A stretch of 64,000 nt of DNA from Petroclostridium xylanilyticum (GCF_002252565.1 NZ_NPML01000012.1:62001-126000), one strand, 5' to 3'; shown: positions 17,852 through 25,970, numbered from the stretch's first letter. Numbers and translations are program-made. The notes: generated by a model not told the origin, from the letters alone.

Positions 17852-19444
17852 ATGAAGAGTGTGAGAAAAAGAGTACTGTGTATCCTTTTGAGTGTGATGA
17901 TACTGGTAATCATGCTTGCAGGATGCGGGGGAACAAAGAGTAACGATGCCGGCAAAGGTAACACTACTGACAATACCAGCACCACCACTAAGGAATCTGC
18001 TCCTCCGGTTGAATTAAGGGTTGAGGTTTTTGACAGGGGTAATCCTGGACAGACACCCGTCGATAACAATTATTGGACAAAGTGGATTCAGGATAACTTT
18101 GGAACTCCTAATAATATTACAATGAAGTTTATTGCGGTACCCAGATCTCAGGAAGTGGATAAGCTTAATATCATGATGGCAGCAAATGAAGCACCTGATA
18201 TTGTTTTCACTTATAATGCAAATGTTGTGTACAATTATGTTAAGCAAGGTGGTCTTGCTGATCTGACAAACCTGATTGACGAACATGGATCAAATATTAA
18301 AAAGCTTTTAGGAGATGAAGTACTTGAATATGGCAGGTTTAACGGTAGAATTTATGCAATTCCTGCCAAAAGAACAATGGTTGGAAATACATGCAGCTAT
18401 ATAAGAAAGGATTGGTTGGATAAACTTAATATGCCGCTGCCGACAACAACCGAGGAATTCTATAATACAATGAAGATTTTTAAAGAAAAGAATCCTGGCA
18501 ACGTTAACGGTGTTATACCTTGGGGGTTGACTGGTAGGATTGACTGGAGTGCAAAAGGTTTCTTAGATTCTTTTACCCAAAATATTACCGAAGAGGAGTT
18601 TGCGACTCTACCAGTATGGCTGAGACCGGGATATAAAGAAGGTTTAAAATTTTTGAACAGAATGTATCATGAGGGATTGGTAAGTCCGGAATTTGCTATT
18701 GACAAAGATGAGAAGAAATTGAATTCAGACGCTTCATTGGGTAAAGTCGGCTTCATTTCCAAAAATCTCGATTTTCCTTTAAGAAATAATCCTGGTATCA
18801 ATGATGCATTGAAAAAGAATGTTCCTGGTGGAGTATTTGTACCAGTGGATACATTCACAGATTATCAAGGGAAGTATTCAAAAGAGGTTTATGCTCCTAA
18901 TGGAATATATAACCTGATACCTAAATCAAGCAAAAGGGTTGTTGAAGCTGTGAAGTACCTGGATTGGCTGGCAAGATACGATGTGATTTACTATTTGCAG
19001 AACGGTGATGAAGGTGTACACCACAAAGTAGTGGACGAAATTCCTCAGGCAATACCTTTCCAGGGTGAAAAACAGTTGAATTCAGTACAAAATATTGACT
19101 ATACATTGCTAATAAACGGTATGGAACTGGGTGATAAGGAAAAGAATGCTAAGGCTTGGACAAAATCCTATGCAGGATATGAGGATCTGGCTAAGATCGC
19201 TTATGGTATATCACTGAAAGACGGGTATACTCCTTTTAGATTTGACAGGCCTATTGAGGCTGATGCCAAGTATAATAAGTTACTGGAAGACAAGTCCGTA
19301 GAAATGTGGGTCAGACTTGTTACTGCAAGTCCATCGGAATACGACAAGTTGTATGACCGGCTTGTTGATGAGTATATGAAATCTGGTGGGCAACAGGTAA
19401 TGGATGAGAAGAAGGCAGCGTATAAGGCAATGAAAGGTAATTAA
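17852..19444 (+). CDS. Sugar ABC transporter substrate-binding lipoprotein
   Basis: A 530-residue lipoprotein with a signal peptide ending in the lipobox LAGCGG, a Thr/Ser/Asn-rich linker (~30-55) and then an extracellular solute-binding domain. The size and the N-terminal part of the domain (WTKWIQDNFGTPNNI) fit the LplA/YtcQ class that works with LplB/LplC permeases. An upstream in-frame start at 17753 would overlap the permease gene and lacks a signal peptide; AAAAGGAGAGG lies before the ATG at 17852. The ligand is probably an oligosaccharide but cannot be named. Confidence 0.9.
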   Translation: MKSVRKRVLCILLSVMILVIMLAGCGGTKSNDAGKGNTTDNTSTTTKESAPPVELRVEVFDRGNPGQTPVDNNYWTKWIQDNFGTPNNITMKFIAVPRSQEVDKLNIMMAANEAPDIVFTYNANVVYNYVKQGGLADLTNLIDEHGSNIKKLLGDEVLEYGRFNGRIYAIPAKRTMVGNTCSYIRKDWLDKLNMPLPTTTEEFYNTMKIFKEKNPGNVNGVIPWGLTGRIDWSAKGFLDSFTQNITEEEFATLPVWLRPGYKEGLKFLNRMYHEGLVSPEFAIDKDEKKLNSDASLGKVGFISKNLDFPLRNNPGINDALKKNVPGGVFVPVDTFTDYQGKYSKEVYAPNGIYNLIPKSSKRVVEAVKYLDWLARYDVIYYLQNGDEGVHHKVVDEIPQAIPFQGEKQLNSVQNIDYTLLINGMELGDKEKNAKAWTKSYAGYEDLAKIAYGISLKDGYTPFRFDRPIEADAKYNKLLEDKSVEMWVRLVTASPSEYDKLYDRLVDEYMKSGGQQVMDEKKAAYKAMKGN

Positions 19445-19513
19445 TGCAGAATTTAAAGGGTACTGAAAACGATAGTACCTTACAAAGAGATTTGTAAAAA
19501 AGAAAATTCTAAT

Positions 19514-19561
19514 GAGACTGTGCAGAATTTTATGTAAACGTTGAAATTGCTGCACAGTCTC
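19514..19561 (+). terminator. Terminator of the importer operon
   Basis: GAGACTGTGCAG and CTGCACAGTCTC form a 12-bp stem around a 24-base AT-rich loop, followed by TTCTTTTG. It lies about 70 bases after the binding-protein stop codon. Confidence 0.75.
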
Positions 19562-19580
19562 TTCTTTTGTTTAAAAAAAG

Positions 19581-19599
19581 ACCCCACACATAGTGGGGT
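19581..19599 (-). terminator. Terminator of the Cys-containing protein gene
   Basis: ACCCCAC and GTGGGGT pair around a short loop just beyond the stop codon of the minus-strand gene at 19616; read on the minus strand, the stem is followed by a T-rich tract. Confidence 0.8.
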
Positions 19600-19615
19600 G
19601 TTCTTCAAATATTTA

Positions 19616-20461
19616 TTAGTCCTTGCAAGGTCTTGCGTTATTGAAGACATCCTGTGCACCTTCAAATTCAAATCTTTGAGGTGGGAAGAATTCATCAATC
19701 GGGAACTTGATTCTTTCAAATAATTCGCAAGGATTGTCTTCAGTAGCTGCAATACATTCTTTATCAGGAACGCAGAAATCAAATGCAGGAATGAGCAGCT
19801 GGACATTTCTTTCAATTTTAATAATTGTGAACAATCCAAGAGAAACAAATACCCTCTTTCTTTCTGCACCGGCTACCAATTCATCATCAAAGCAGCTGCA
19901 TACACTTTCAGGTATTCCTGACAGGTCTATATTATCAGTCGGGAACAATCTGTCAGTAATATCAACTAATTTAGCTGCCAGGCATATTGGGTCAACTACT
20001 TCCACTTTAGCTTTTGGCATATTGGTCTTCTTCCAGAGCTGTGGATCAAATGCATCTTCTTTGAATTTGGATTCAAAGATCTTAGCATTACCTTCAGAAC
20101 CGAAGAGGATAACCGTCTTGTCAAATGTAGCCAACCCTTCTACTTCTGTAGGCCTTCCAATACCTGTAAATGCGTCCAGGGTAATTCTGAAGAAAAATTT
20201 AACACTTACTGTGAAAAATCCCCTGTTAAATGGAACAGGCTCTACATCCGGGAAAACCCAGATGATTTCAGCTTTTCTACATTTAACATTTATTGCCCTG
20301 TCAACGATTTCCTGGCCTCTTCTGGTTAAAAATACTCTTAAATCTTCCAGACAGTCTTTTTCCCTACAAGAATCATAAACCTTATCTGTCTGTATGCATA
20401 CAGCTTCTTTGAATCCTGGATGCGCACCAAGAATTGGTCCTGGTTTAAGTTTTTCGCTCAT
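19616..20461 (-). CDS. Unknown Cys-containing protein, paralogue 1; spore-layer candidate
   Basis: A 281-residue soluble protein of no family I can name. It has about ten cysteines, several near the N-terminus in CIQTDKVYDSCREKDCLEDL. The C-terminal part (IIKIERNVQLLIPAFDFCVP then DKEC, ending FPIDEFFPPQRFEFEG) aligns with the protein at 32542-33189, so the two are paralogues. It diverges from a beta-propeller gene, exactly as the second copy does. Upstream is an AC-N16-CATATTATG signal, like the late-sporulation sigma-K promoter, so I infer a structural protein of the spore coat or exosporium. AGGAGG precedes the ATG. Confidence 0.7.
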   Translation of the reverse strand: MSEKLKPGPILGAHPGFKEAVCIQTDKVYDSCREKDCLEDLRVFLTRRGQEIVDRAINVKCRKAEIIWVFPDVEPVPFNRGFFTVSVKFFFRITLDAFTGIGRPTEVEGLATFDKTVILFGSEGNAKIFESKFKEDAFDPQLWKKTNMPKAKVEVVDPICLAAKLVDITDRLFPTDNIDLSGIPESVCSCFDDELVAGAERKRVFVSLGLFTIIKIERNVQLLIPAFDFCVPDKECIAATEDNPCELFERIKFPIDEFFPPQRFEFEGAQDVFNNARPCKD

Positions 20462-20521
20462 AATCTATCCTCCTATTAATAATATTTTTTAGTATCCCTA
20501 TAAAAGGTGTACCCTCAATAA

Positions 20522-20548
20522 CATAATATGTTGGTCCGCCTTATGTGT
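20522..20548 (-). promoter_or_regulatory. Sigma-K-like promoter of the 20461 gene
   Basis: On the minus strand, AC is followed after 16 bases by CATATTATG, about 60 bases before the start codon. The Bacillus sigma-K consensus is AC-N16/17-CATANNNTA; only the last base differs. Seven further upstream regions in this window share the pattern. Confidence 0.55.
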
Positions 20549-20741
20549 GATTGTTTTAAAAAAATTTATATAAATTGAAGAAATAGAGCATATACATAAA
20601 TTAAGAGCAGAGATTGAACCTGAAACAGCTAGGAGTTCGGAGCTCGAAGAAATTATTTGGAATCCCAAAAAATACTGCCGATATTTCAATCTGTGTTTCG
20701 TTACGGTATTAATTCTGAATTAATATTGTGGGGGTGTTTCT

Positions 20742-22280
20742 TTGACTAAGGTCATATCTAATCAATATATGCTTAAACAAGCTTCTAAACAGCAATGGTA
20801 TTTTTTTCACCATACTAATACAGGTATTTGCTTTAAAAAGAAACTGGAAAATGAATGGAGTGATTATGAGATCCTGCTCAAGGATGGACAGGGAGATTTT
20901 GATATTATTATAGATCCTAGAGATAACATACATTTAATTTGCCAGGATAAGCTTGGAAGTATCATCTACCTTATGTATAATGGGCAGCAATGGCACAAGT
21001 ATGTTATCCTGCAAAGTAAAAACAATAAAGCATACCCTAAGTACTTTAAGATGTTGTTCGTAAATGGTTGGATTAACCTTTTTTATGTCATCCAATACAA
21101 AGATAAAAATCTGCTCGTACACCATATACTAGATAATAACAACGTCTCTCCTAATGTTATCGACTATATAGTTACATCAGCCAGGCCTTTTTCCGTTTCA
21201 GCAGAAAACTCAGGCAATATACATATATATTATCAAGATAATACTGATTCCAACAAAATTGGCTACAGGGTGTATATGTGGTCTAAAAAAACATGGAGTG
21301 ATTTTATCTCTATTGATCTGGAAAATTATGATGCAGTATTACCCTATATTATCATAGATCACCAGGACAACATTCACCTTACGTATTTAAAAAAATCAGG
21401 AAAAAATTATGATATCATTTACAAACGCAAGCCTTCCAACAGTTATAACAAAGCTTTGTGGGATAAGGAAGTAGTAGTCTATAACCGTTGCTATGAGGAT
21501 GCTGTTCCTGTGATTATGAAAGTTGATAAACAGCTTTTGATATTATGGCAGCAGGATATTAAAGTACTAAGCAGTTCCTCGGACGATGATGGGATTACAT
21601 GGAGAAAACCTTCACAGTTTATGGCGGGCAGATACGGCAATATAGGACTATTTGGATTTAGAATTCCTGCTTCTATGGATAAAGATAATATCATTTGTGA
21701 CCAATGCTACGGCTATAACACTAATAACGATATAAATTTGTATATAATTTCCAATTATCTTGAACAACTGCCGGCTGCCAAACCTGAACCTGAATTCAAA
21801 ATGTCGGGTTATGAAGTGGAAGAATTTGCAGAAAAACATAAGAATTCCTTCCTGTTTCCTTCTTCTAATCCTTCCGTCCCTGCTGCTTCTCCAGCTGCAG
21901 CATTTTTGCGTTCTTCAACAAGTCAGTCAAATACCGGGGTTGATAATAGCATTGAAAGTACTAAATTAAAGATCATGCTCAATATGCTTCAAGAAGATCT
22001 TTCTCAGACTAAGAAAAAACTATTGGAATTAAGTCAATTTTCTAGAATTGATGAAGACTTAAAAAATATTATAGACGAGCAATACAGAACTGAAATTGAA
22101 AAATTAAAAGTGCAATTCCAACAGCTCTTAGAGAGAATTGCACAAATTGAAAAAATTCAAGACAATATTATCCGTACAGAGCTAGAACGTATTAATAAAG
22201 AAATTACCATTATCAAGCGTAATAACAATAAAACGAGTTTTACAGATTTGATTCATAAGGTAGAGGAAAGCAAAAAATAA
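20742..22280 (+). CDS. Beta-propeller plus C-terminal coiled-coil protein, paralogue 1
   Basis: A 512-residue protein without a signal peptide. Residues ~1-360 contain repeated blade-like segments centred on D-x-x-N-I-H (DPRDNIHLICQD, SAENSGNIHIYYQD, DHQDNIHLTYLK), suggesting a beta-propeller. A Pro/Ser/Ala linker (~370-405) leads to a long coiled coil (~410-500) rich in Lys, Glu, Gln and Leu. The protein at 33498-34943 has the same layout. Both copies diverge from the paralogous Cys-containing proteins, which implies that each pair works together, perhaps as scaffold parts of a spore layer. Translation appears to start at TTG after GGGGGTG. No enzyme signature is visible. Confidence 0.65.
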   Translation: MTKVISNQYMLKQASKQQWYFFHHTNTGICFKKKLENEWSDYEILLKDGQGDFDIIIDPRDNIHLICQDKLGSIIYLMYNGQQWHKYVILQSKNNKAYPKYFKMLFVNGWINLFYVIQYKDKNLLVHHILDNNNVSPNVIDYIVTSARPFSVSAENSGNIHIYYQDNTDSNKIGYRVYMWSKKTWSDFISIDLENYDAVLPYIIIDHQDNIHLTYLKKSGKNYDIIYKRKPSNSYNKALWDKEVVVYNRCYEDAVPVIMKVDKQLLILWQQDIKVLSSSSDDDGITWRKPSQFMAGRYGNIGLFGFRIPASMDKDNIICDQCYGYNTNNDINLYIISNYLEQLPAAKPEPEFKMSGYEVEEFAEKHKNSFLFPSSNPSVPAASPAAAFLRSSTSQSNTGVDNSIESTKLKIMLNMLQEDLSQTKKKLLELSQFSRIDEDLKNIIDEQYRTEIEKLKVQFQQLLERIAQIEKIQDNIIRTELERINKEITIIKRNNNKTSFTDLIHKVEESKK

Positions 22281-22283
22281 GAT

Positions 22284-22314
22284 ACCTTCGACGTCTCCCA
22301 TTGACGTCGAAGGT
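22284..22314. terminator. Bidirectional terminator between convergent genes
   Basis: A perfect 12-bp stem (ACCTTCGACGTC / GACGTCGAAGGT) with a 7-base loop sits between the stop codons of the propeller gene (plus) and the acidic protein gene (minus). Confidence 0.85.
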
Positions 22315-22323
22315 TTATCTATA

Positions 22324-23226
22324 TTAACCCATTAATTTTTGATGGATTGAGTATAATTTTTCCAGCATTTCAAAAGCATTTATACTGCTTGTACGATTGG
22401 TATTAATGTCGGATACATGATGCTGAGCAGTAACAGGTTGTTCGCATGTTACATCATTAACAGTTTTATTCTCCAAGTCCGATTCCGGCGTTTGTTGTTG
22501 ACTATCCGGTTTTTTAACTGTATTGTATACTCCAACTTCTATATCTTCCTCTATACCTTCTTCTATGCCTTTTTCCAAATCTTCATCCATATAAAAATCA
22601 GTCATTTTTTCAGAAGTATCGCTGCTGCTGGTATCCTTGTCCTGTACATCATCCGGTTGATCATAAGATAATGTCTCTTTTACTGCCTTCTCCAAATCTT
22701 CTATTATACTTTTCTCTACATTTCCCTTGATATTTTCCATATTTTCTTCTATATCATCTTCCATATCTTCCTTCATGCTCTCTATATTACTATTTTGTAA
22801 ATGTATTGGATCAGGTCCTGAAATAGACTGGTAGATGGATTCATAGGTTTTTTCATCACTATTATAATCCTGTACCTCAATCAACTCAACATCTTGAATC
22901 TGATGGTTATCCTTTTCCGTAATCAAGTCATTGCTGCTTTTTACTTTTCTTATACTGTTAAAGTACAGTAATGGGCGGTACGGTAAATTTTTGCAATTTA
23001 TTCGATTCACTCTCTCCTTCTGGAGTTGCAAAGGTTGTGAAGCAGGTTGATAGCTTTCTTTCTGGACGTTATCCCCTTGGGTACTACCCATTTTTTGTTT
23101 TTGGGTCTGCTTCTCATCATTTTTTTGCGTTTCATAATCTTGTTTGGTTTGGACTGATCTACTATTATTAAAATACGGTAATGGACGGTACGGCAGATTA
23201 CTACACTTTATCCGATTCATTTTCAT
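22324..23226 (-). CDS. Acidic low-complexity protein with duplicated NLPYRPL motif
   Basis: A 300-residue hydrophilic protein, probably largely disordered. It begins with MNRIKCSNLPYRPLPYFNN, and the same motif returns near residue 73 as VNRINCKNLPYRPLLYFNS; each copy has one Cys. The middle (~150-230) is very rich in Glu/Asp with Met-Glu-Asp repeats, and the C-terminus ends in a short helix. No family is recognised. It is the last gene of a seven-gene minus-strand set that starts at a sigma-K-like promoter, so a spore-layer role is inferred. AAGGAAG precedes the ATG. Confidence 0.6.
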   Translation of the reverse strand: MKMNRIKCSNLPYRPLPYFNNSRSVQTKQDYETQKNDEKQTQKQKMGSTQGDNVQKESYQPASQPLQLQKERVNRINCKNLPYRPLLYFNSIRKVKSSNDLITEKDNHQIQDVELIEVQDYNSDEKTYESIYQSISGPDPIHLQNSNIESMKEDMEDDIEENMENIKGNVEKSIIEDLEKAVKETLSYDQPDDVQDKDTSSSDTSEKMTDFYMDEDLEKGIEEGIEEDIEVGVYNTVKKPDSQQQTPESDLENKTVNDVTCEQPVTAQHHVSDINTNRTSSINAFEMLEKLYSIHQKLMG

Positions 23227-23276
23227 AATTTATAAACTTCCTTTCTTTATATGTATTATATAAAATGGTAAAAATC

Positions 23277-23615
23277 TTATTTATTGTAGCTGGTGATTTT
23301 CTTCATAATTGAATACATCTCTCTTTCATTTATATTACATTTCTTTATAAGAGACTTTGTTTTTTCTAACGGGTCGGCTGTAGCATAAAATTCTTTATTT
23401 GCTTCCAATTCTTTTAGCATTTTTTCATAGATTACTTTCTCACTAGGAAATAAAACATCCTCTAGTTTGACTTCATAGGATTTTGGCCTTTTATGGGTGC
23501 CTCCGTTATCAATATAATTTTCAAACCATTTATGTCCATTCTTACATTCAAACCTGACTCTCATCGGTTCATTTATTTTTATAACCTCTGTCTGATTACA
23601 AATGGCACACTTCAA
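23277..23615 (-). CDS. Small protein with N-terminal Cys pairs (possible zinc ribbon)
   Basis: About 112 residues. CAICNQ at the start and FECKNGHKWFENYI at ~25-38 could form a small zinc-binding finger; the rest is a charged helical region. A GTG nine bases upstream is possible, but AAGGAAG is better placed for the TTG. The gene lies between two small genes of the same operon. Function unknown. Confidence 0.6.
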   Translation of the reverse strand: MKCAICNQTEVIKINEPMRVRFECKNGHKWFENYIDNGGTHKRPKSYEVKLEDVLFPSEKVIYEKMLKELEANKEFYATADPLEKTKSLIKKCNINEREMYSIMKKITSYNK

Positions 23616-23628
23616 ATTTATCACTTCC

Positions 23629-23913
23629 TTACCGCCTTGAAATTCCTAATACTTTGACTCCCGGTTTGATTTCTATTGCCTGAAACGGGTGGTCATTTAT
23701 CCATATGGAACCTTTCTCATCAACTCTTAAATCTATATCTAAACCTTCAAAATTTAAATTTTCTAAAGCGTATGGTGAGATAAACACCAATACTGAATTT
23801 AGTTGTACTGGTGATATATTATTAGTTCCGGCTAAATTTGCCTGGTTAGAAAGGTTGACCAAAAAGTTATAGAATTTATTTTCAATCACCTCTGAATCTT
23901 TAGATGACTTCAT
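23629..23913 (-). CDS. Small protein with NQAN motif, paralogue of the 24230 gene
   Basis: About 94 residues. The segment FLVNLSNQANLAGTNNISP (~15-33) resembles the start of the protein encoded at 23952-24230 (NSSNQANVHSANQSG), and both continue with a beta-rich second half containing a 'G-x-L/I-x-I-N' pattern (KGSIWINDHPF here, SGELEINGLD there). AAAGGAGGG lies before the ATG chosen; a longer start at 23955 would overlap the upstream stop codon. Function unknown; it may be an assembly subunit. Confidence 0.58.
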   Translation of the reverse strand: MKSSKDSEVIENKFYNFLVNLSNQANLAGTNNISPVQLNSVLVFISPYALENLNFEGLDIDLRVDEKGSIWINDHPFQAIEIKPGVKVLGISRR

Positions 23914-23951
23914 ACAACTTATTCCCTCCTTTGCACGATGTAAAGAAAATG

Positions 23952-24230
23952 TCATTCTTCTTTACTACAAGTCATTTTTTTATCTGAATAAACGCGAATA
24001 TTATTTTCATCACTCAAAATATCTTTATCCAAACCATTAATCTCAAGTTCTCCAGATCTAGTAATGTTTATAGATACCGGAATTTCATCTGTTTGCCCAT
24101 TGTCTCTCCTTAAATGCTCTAAACCCAGTATAACTACAAAATTGAACTGGGATAAGCCAGACTGGTTAGCACTGTGAACGTTCGCTTGATTTGAAGAGTT
24201 AAGTATGGTCGATAATTTTTTTTGGTCCAA
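23952..24230 (-). CDS. Small protein with NQAN motif, paralogue of the 23913 gene
   Basis: A 92-residue protein starting at TTG with GAGGTG upstream. An Asn/Gln/Ser-rich N-terminus (NSSNQANVHSANQSGLSQFN) is followed by FVVILGLEHLRR and a beta-rich C-terminal half. The Asn/Gln-rich start also recalls the NQNAQQ core of the very small proteins at 25310-26391. No known domain. It belongs to the operon 22324-25162. Confidence 0.58.
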   Translation of the reverse strand: MDQKKLSTILNSSNQANVHSANQSGLSQFNFVVILGLEHLRRDNGQTDEIPVSINITRSGELEINGLDKDILSDENNIRVYSDKKMTCSKEE

Positions 24231-24256
24231 AATTTATCACCTCACACCATTGTATT

Positions 24257-24517
24257 TTAAGTCTGTTCGTTTAACATTTGTTTTAATTTTTCCGCTTTTT
24301 CTTCGTTTGTCAAAGTTTTATCAATACGCAATTGATGCATTTTCATTAACAATTTCAACGGGTCGATATTTCCAATATCTTTATTCATCTTAATATTAAA
24401 ATCTCCTATCGTTACCTCTGTTGGATCAATTTTATATTTTTTATCTTTCTTCTTGTTTGGTTCAATACCGTTTTCAACTTTTATATCATCAGCTTGCCTT
24501 TGACTTTCTTCCGACAT
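24257..24517 (-). CDS. Small charged protein, paralogue of the 25716 gene
   Basis: An 86-residue protein. Its C-terminal half (NIDPLKLLMKMHQLRIDKT then EKAEKLKQML) matches in pattern the C-terminal half of the protein at 25498-25716 (KVDAFELLSKLASVRMADT then MDKIKILQSM). The N-terminal half is Lys/Glu-rich and disordered-looking. The shared helix suggests a common binding partner in the two adjacent operons. The start has AAGGAGATGAG upstream. Confidence 0.58.
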   Translation of the reverse strand: MSEESQRQADDIKVENGIEPNKKKDKKYKIDPTEVTIGDFNIKMNKDIGNIDPLKLLMKMHQLRIDKTLTNEEKAEKLKQMLNEQT

Positions 24518-24624
24518 AGTCTCATCTCCTTACTCTCAAGTTAACCTGTATAAACCAAATCTACACAGGTCAAGGATCTTAGTTCTGCATTTAAACTTTT
24601 CTTCACCGCTCCCAACCCGCTACT

Positions 24625-24930
24625 CTAATATTTAACCGTAGTCCTTTCTGTCTTATTGGGCTCTTGTATATCTGTAATGACTGCAGTTTCTCCCTTACTT
24701 GCTTTTTTCTGCTGCTCTATCATTTTCCTGGTCTCTTCTCCGGTATTTAATTTGTTATATTTCTCAACACTTACGCTTAAATTTTTATATTTCGTCTTAT
24801 TTTCGTCATAGAGTTCACCATCGATAAAAACATTTCCGTTTTTATCGATTTTAATTTCTGAAGGTATATCTTTTCGTTTCCTCGTGCTTGTTATTGTAAT
24901 CCAGTTGTCACTTTTAGCGTTATTATTCAC
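24625..24930 (-). CDS. Small hydrophilic protein, unknown
   Basis: A 101-residue charged protein that probably starts at GTG with AAAGGAGG upstream. It has a beta-type segment IKIDKNGNVFIDGELYD (~27-43), reminiscent of the G-x-L/V-x-I-x-G pattern in its operon neighbours, and a Lys/Glu/Thr-rich tail. No family or signal peptide. It is the second gene of the 22324-25162 operon. Confidence 0.55.
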   Translation of the reverse strand: MNNNAKSDNWITITSTRKRKDIPSEIKIDKNGNVFIDGELYDENKTKYKNLSVSVEKYNKLNTGEETRKMIEQQKKASKGETAVITDIQEPNKTERTTVKY

Positions 24931-24964
24931 GGCTTCTCTTTACCTCCTTTTGTCTGTATAACTC

Positions 24965-25162
24965 CTAACTCTCACCTGTAGCTTCATTACCTCCGGCACT
25001 ATTGATTTTAACTGCAGAATCGGATTGTGTTATGACAGAATATGCTGAAAGAGTCATATTAGATTGTTGGTTTGTATTGACCTGATCAATAATATCTGCT
25101 TGCATATATATATCATTTGATTTTTTTGATTCTGGTAATTTGCCAGCAGCCTGTTTCGGCAT
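24965..25162 (-). CDS. Very small Gln/Asn/Ser-rich protein, first gene of operon
   Basis: A 65-residue protein. The longer frame from 25246 is unlikely, because AGGGGAGG lies before the ATG at 25162. The sequence IIDQVNTNQQSNMTLSAYSV is rich in Asn, Gln and Ser, and the C-terminus is Gly/Asn-rich. It is preceded by a sigma-K-like promoter (25206-25233) and starts the operon that ends at 22324. Function unknown; a structural role in a spore layer is an inference. Confidence 0.55.
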   Translation of the reverse strand: MPKQAAGKLPESKKSNDIYMQADIIDQVNTNQQSNMTLSAYSVITQSDSAVKINSAGGNEATGES

Positions 25163-25205
25163 CCATGAAACCTCCCCTATATATTTGACACATTTCTTTC
25201 TAAAA

Positions 25206-25233
25206 CATACTATGCATATCAAACTTAAAAGGT
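25206..25233 (-). promoter_or_regulatory. Sigma-K-like promoter of the 25162-22324 operon
   Basis: Minus strand: AC, 17 bases, then CATAGTATG, about 45 bases upstream of the first start codon. It lies just downstream of the terminator of the preceding small-protein operon, which supports an independent transcription start. Confidence 0.55.
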
Positions 25234-25248
25234 TCGCATCATACATAA

Positions 25249-25297
25249 TAAAAAAGACCCTCCTCGTAGAAAGAGCTGCGAGAAGAGTCCTTTTTAT
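25249..25297 (-). terminator. Terminator of the small-protein array
   Basis: On the minus strand, AAAAAGGACTCTTCTCG pairs imperfectly with CGAGGAGGGTCTTTTTT around a short loop and ends in TTTTTTATT. It directly follows the last array gene (stop at 25310). Confidence 0.75.
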
Positions 25298-25309
25298 TAT
25301 ATTTTTCTT

Positions 25310-25465
25310 TTATGCGCAAATATTATCATTATCAAGGTTAGTAGCAAATCCGAATTGAGCTTCTAAAATGTTCAGTACCTGAGCTGCTATAAGGACTAAG
25401 ATTTGCTGAGCATTCTGGTTTACAACTTTCTGATTGATACAGCTAGCTACAAAAATATCCGGCAT
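25310..25465 (-). CDS. Array protein E: 51-residue DIFVASxINQK family
   Basis: A 51-codon gene that usual size cut-offs miss. It begins MPDIFVASCINQKVVNQNAQ and ends FATNLDNDNICA, differing from array protein B (26006-26161) in only a few residues, including a Val-to-Cys change and a new Cys near the end. AGGAGGGAA lies at proper distance from the ATG. The core is one amphipathic helix (about residues 12-38). It is the last gene of a five-gene operon. Function unknown; a self-assembling spore-layer subunit is my inference. Confidence 0.65.
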   Translation of the reverse strand: MPDIFVASCINQKVVNQNAQQILVLIAAQVLNILEAQFGFATNLDNDNICA

Positions 25466-25497
25466 GTCGTTCCCTCCTCTATACTTAATAAGTCAGC

Positions 25498-25716
25498 TTA
25501 TTTTTCTACCATAGACTGTAATATTTTAATTTTATCCATTGTAGTAGCTTCTGTATCTGCCATTCTGACAGAAGCAAGCTTTGATAACAATTCAAATGCA
25601 TCTACTTTATTGTCTATTTCCTCTGCTTCTATGCCATAGCCATTGACAGAAAAATTCAAAGGATTAAACTTTTTTGAGTTAAGGGTTAAACCTTCTTTAC
25701 TGAATCCTATTTTCAA
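25498..25716 (-). CDS. Array-linked small protein D, paralogue of the 24517 gene
   Basis: A 72-residue protein starting at TTG with AGAAAGGAG well placed upstream; a slightly longer frame to 25737 would swallow that site. It has a beta-rich first half (LKIGFSKEGLTLNSKKF) and a helical second half (VDAFELLSKLASVRM) shared with the protein at 24257-24517. It lies inside the array of INQK-family genes but is not a member of that family, so it may be a partner or cap protein. Confidence 0.55.
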   Translation of the reverse strand: MKIGFSKEGLTLNSKKFNPLNFSVNGYGIEAEEIDNKVDAFELLSKLASVRMADTEATTMDKIKILQSMVEK

Positions 25717-25745
25717 CTGTAACATCTCCTTTCTCAAACAAATTT

Positions 25746-25970
25746 TTATACGTTTACAACATCACTATCATCATTGGTGGAGAATCCAAACTGAGCTTCA
25801 ATGATATTAACAACCTGAATAGCTATAGCAACCAGGATCTGTTGTGCATTCTGGTTTACAGCCTTTTGATTAATCACACTGGCTACAAAGATGTCCCCTG
25901 AACCTGTTGACAAAATTGAAGGTTTCTTTGGCATAGCACCGTTTATATATTTATAAGCCAGGCTATTCAC
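25746..25970 (-). CDS. Array protein C: DIFVASVINQK family with extended N-terminus
   Basis: A 74-residue member of the array family. An extra ~24-residue N-terminus precedes GDIFVASVINQKAVNQNAQQ; the shared helix is followed by AQFGFSTNDDSDVVNV. It starts at GTG after AGGAAGGAG. The family core is Gln/Asn-rich at the start of a hydrophobic helix and acidic at the end, a plan suited to stacking or polymerising. No database family is recognised. Confidence 0.65.
   Translation of the reverse strand: MNSLAYKYINGAMPKKPSILSTGSGDIFVASVINQKAVNQNAQQILVAIAIQVVNIIEAQFGFSTNDDSDVVNV

Noticed and set aside
19707-20378. 223-codon frame on the plus strand
   Set aside because: It is the complement of the Cys-containing protein gene at 19616-20461, which has a good ribosome binding site, a paralogue and a promoter signal.
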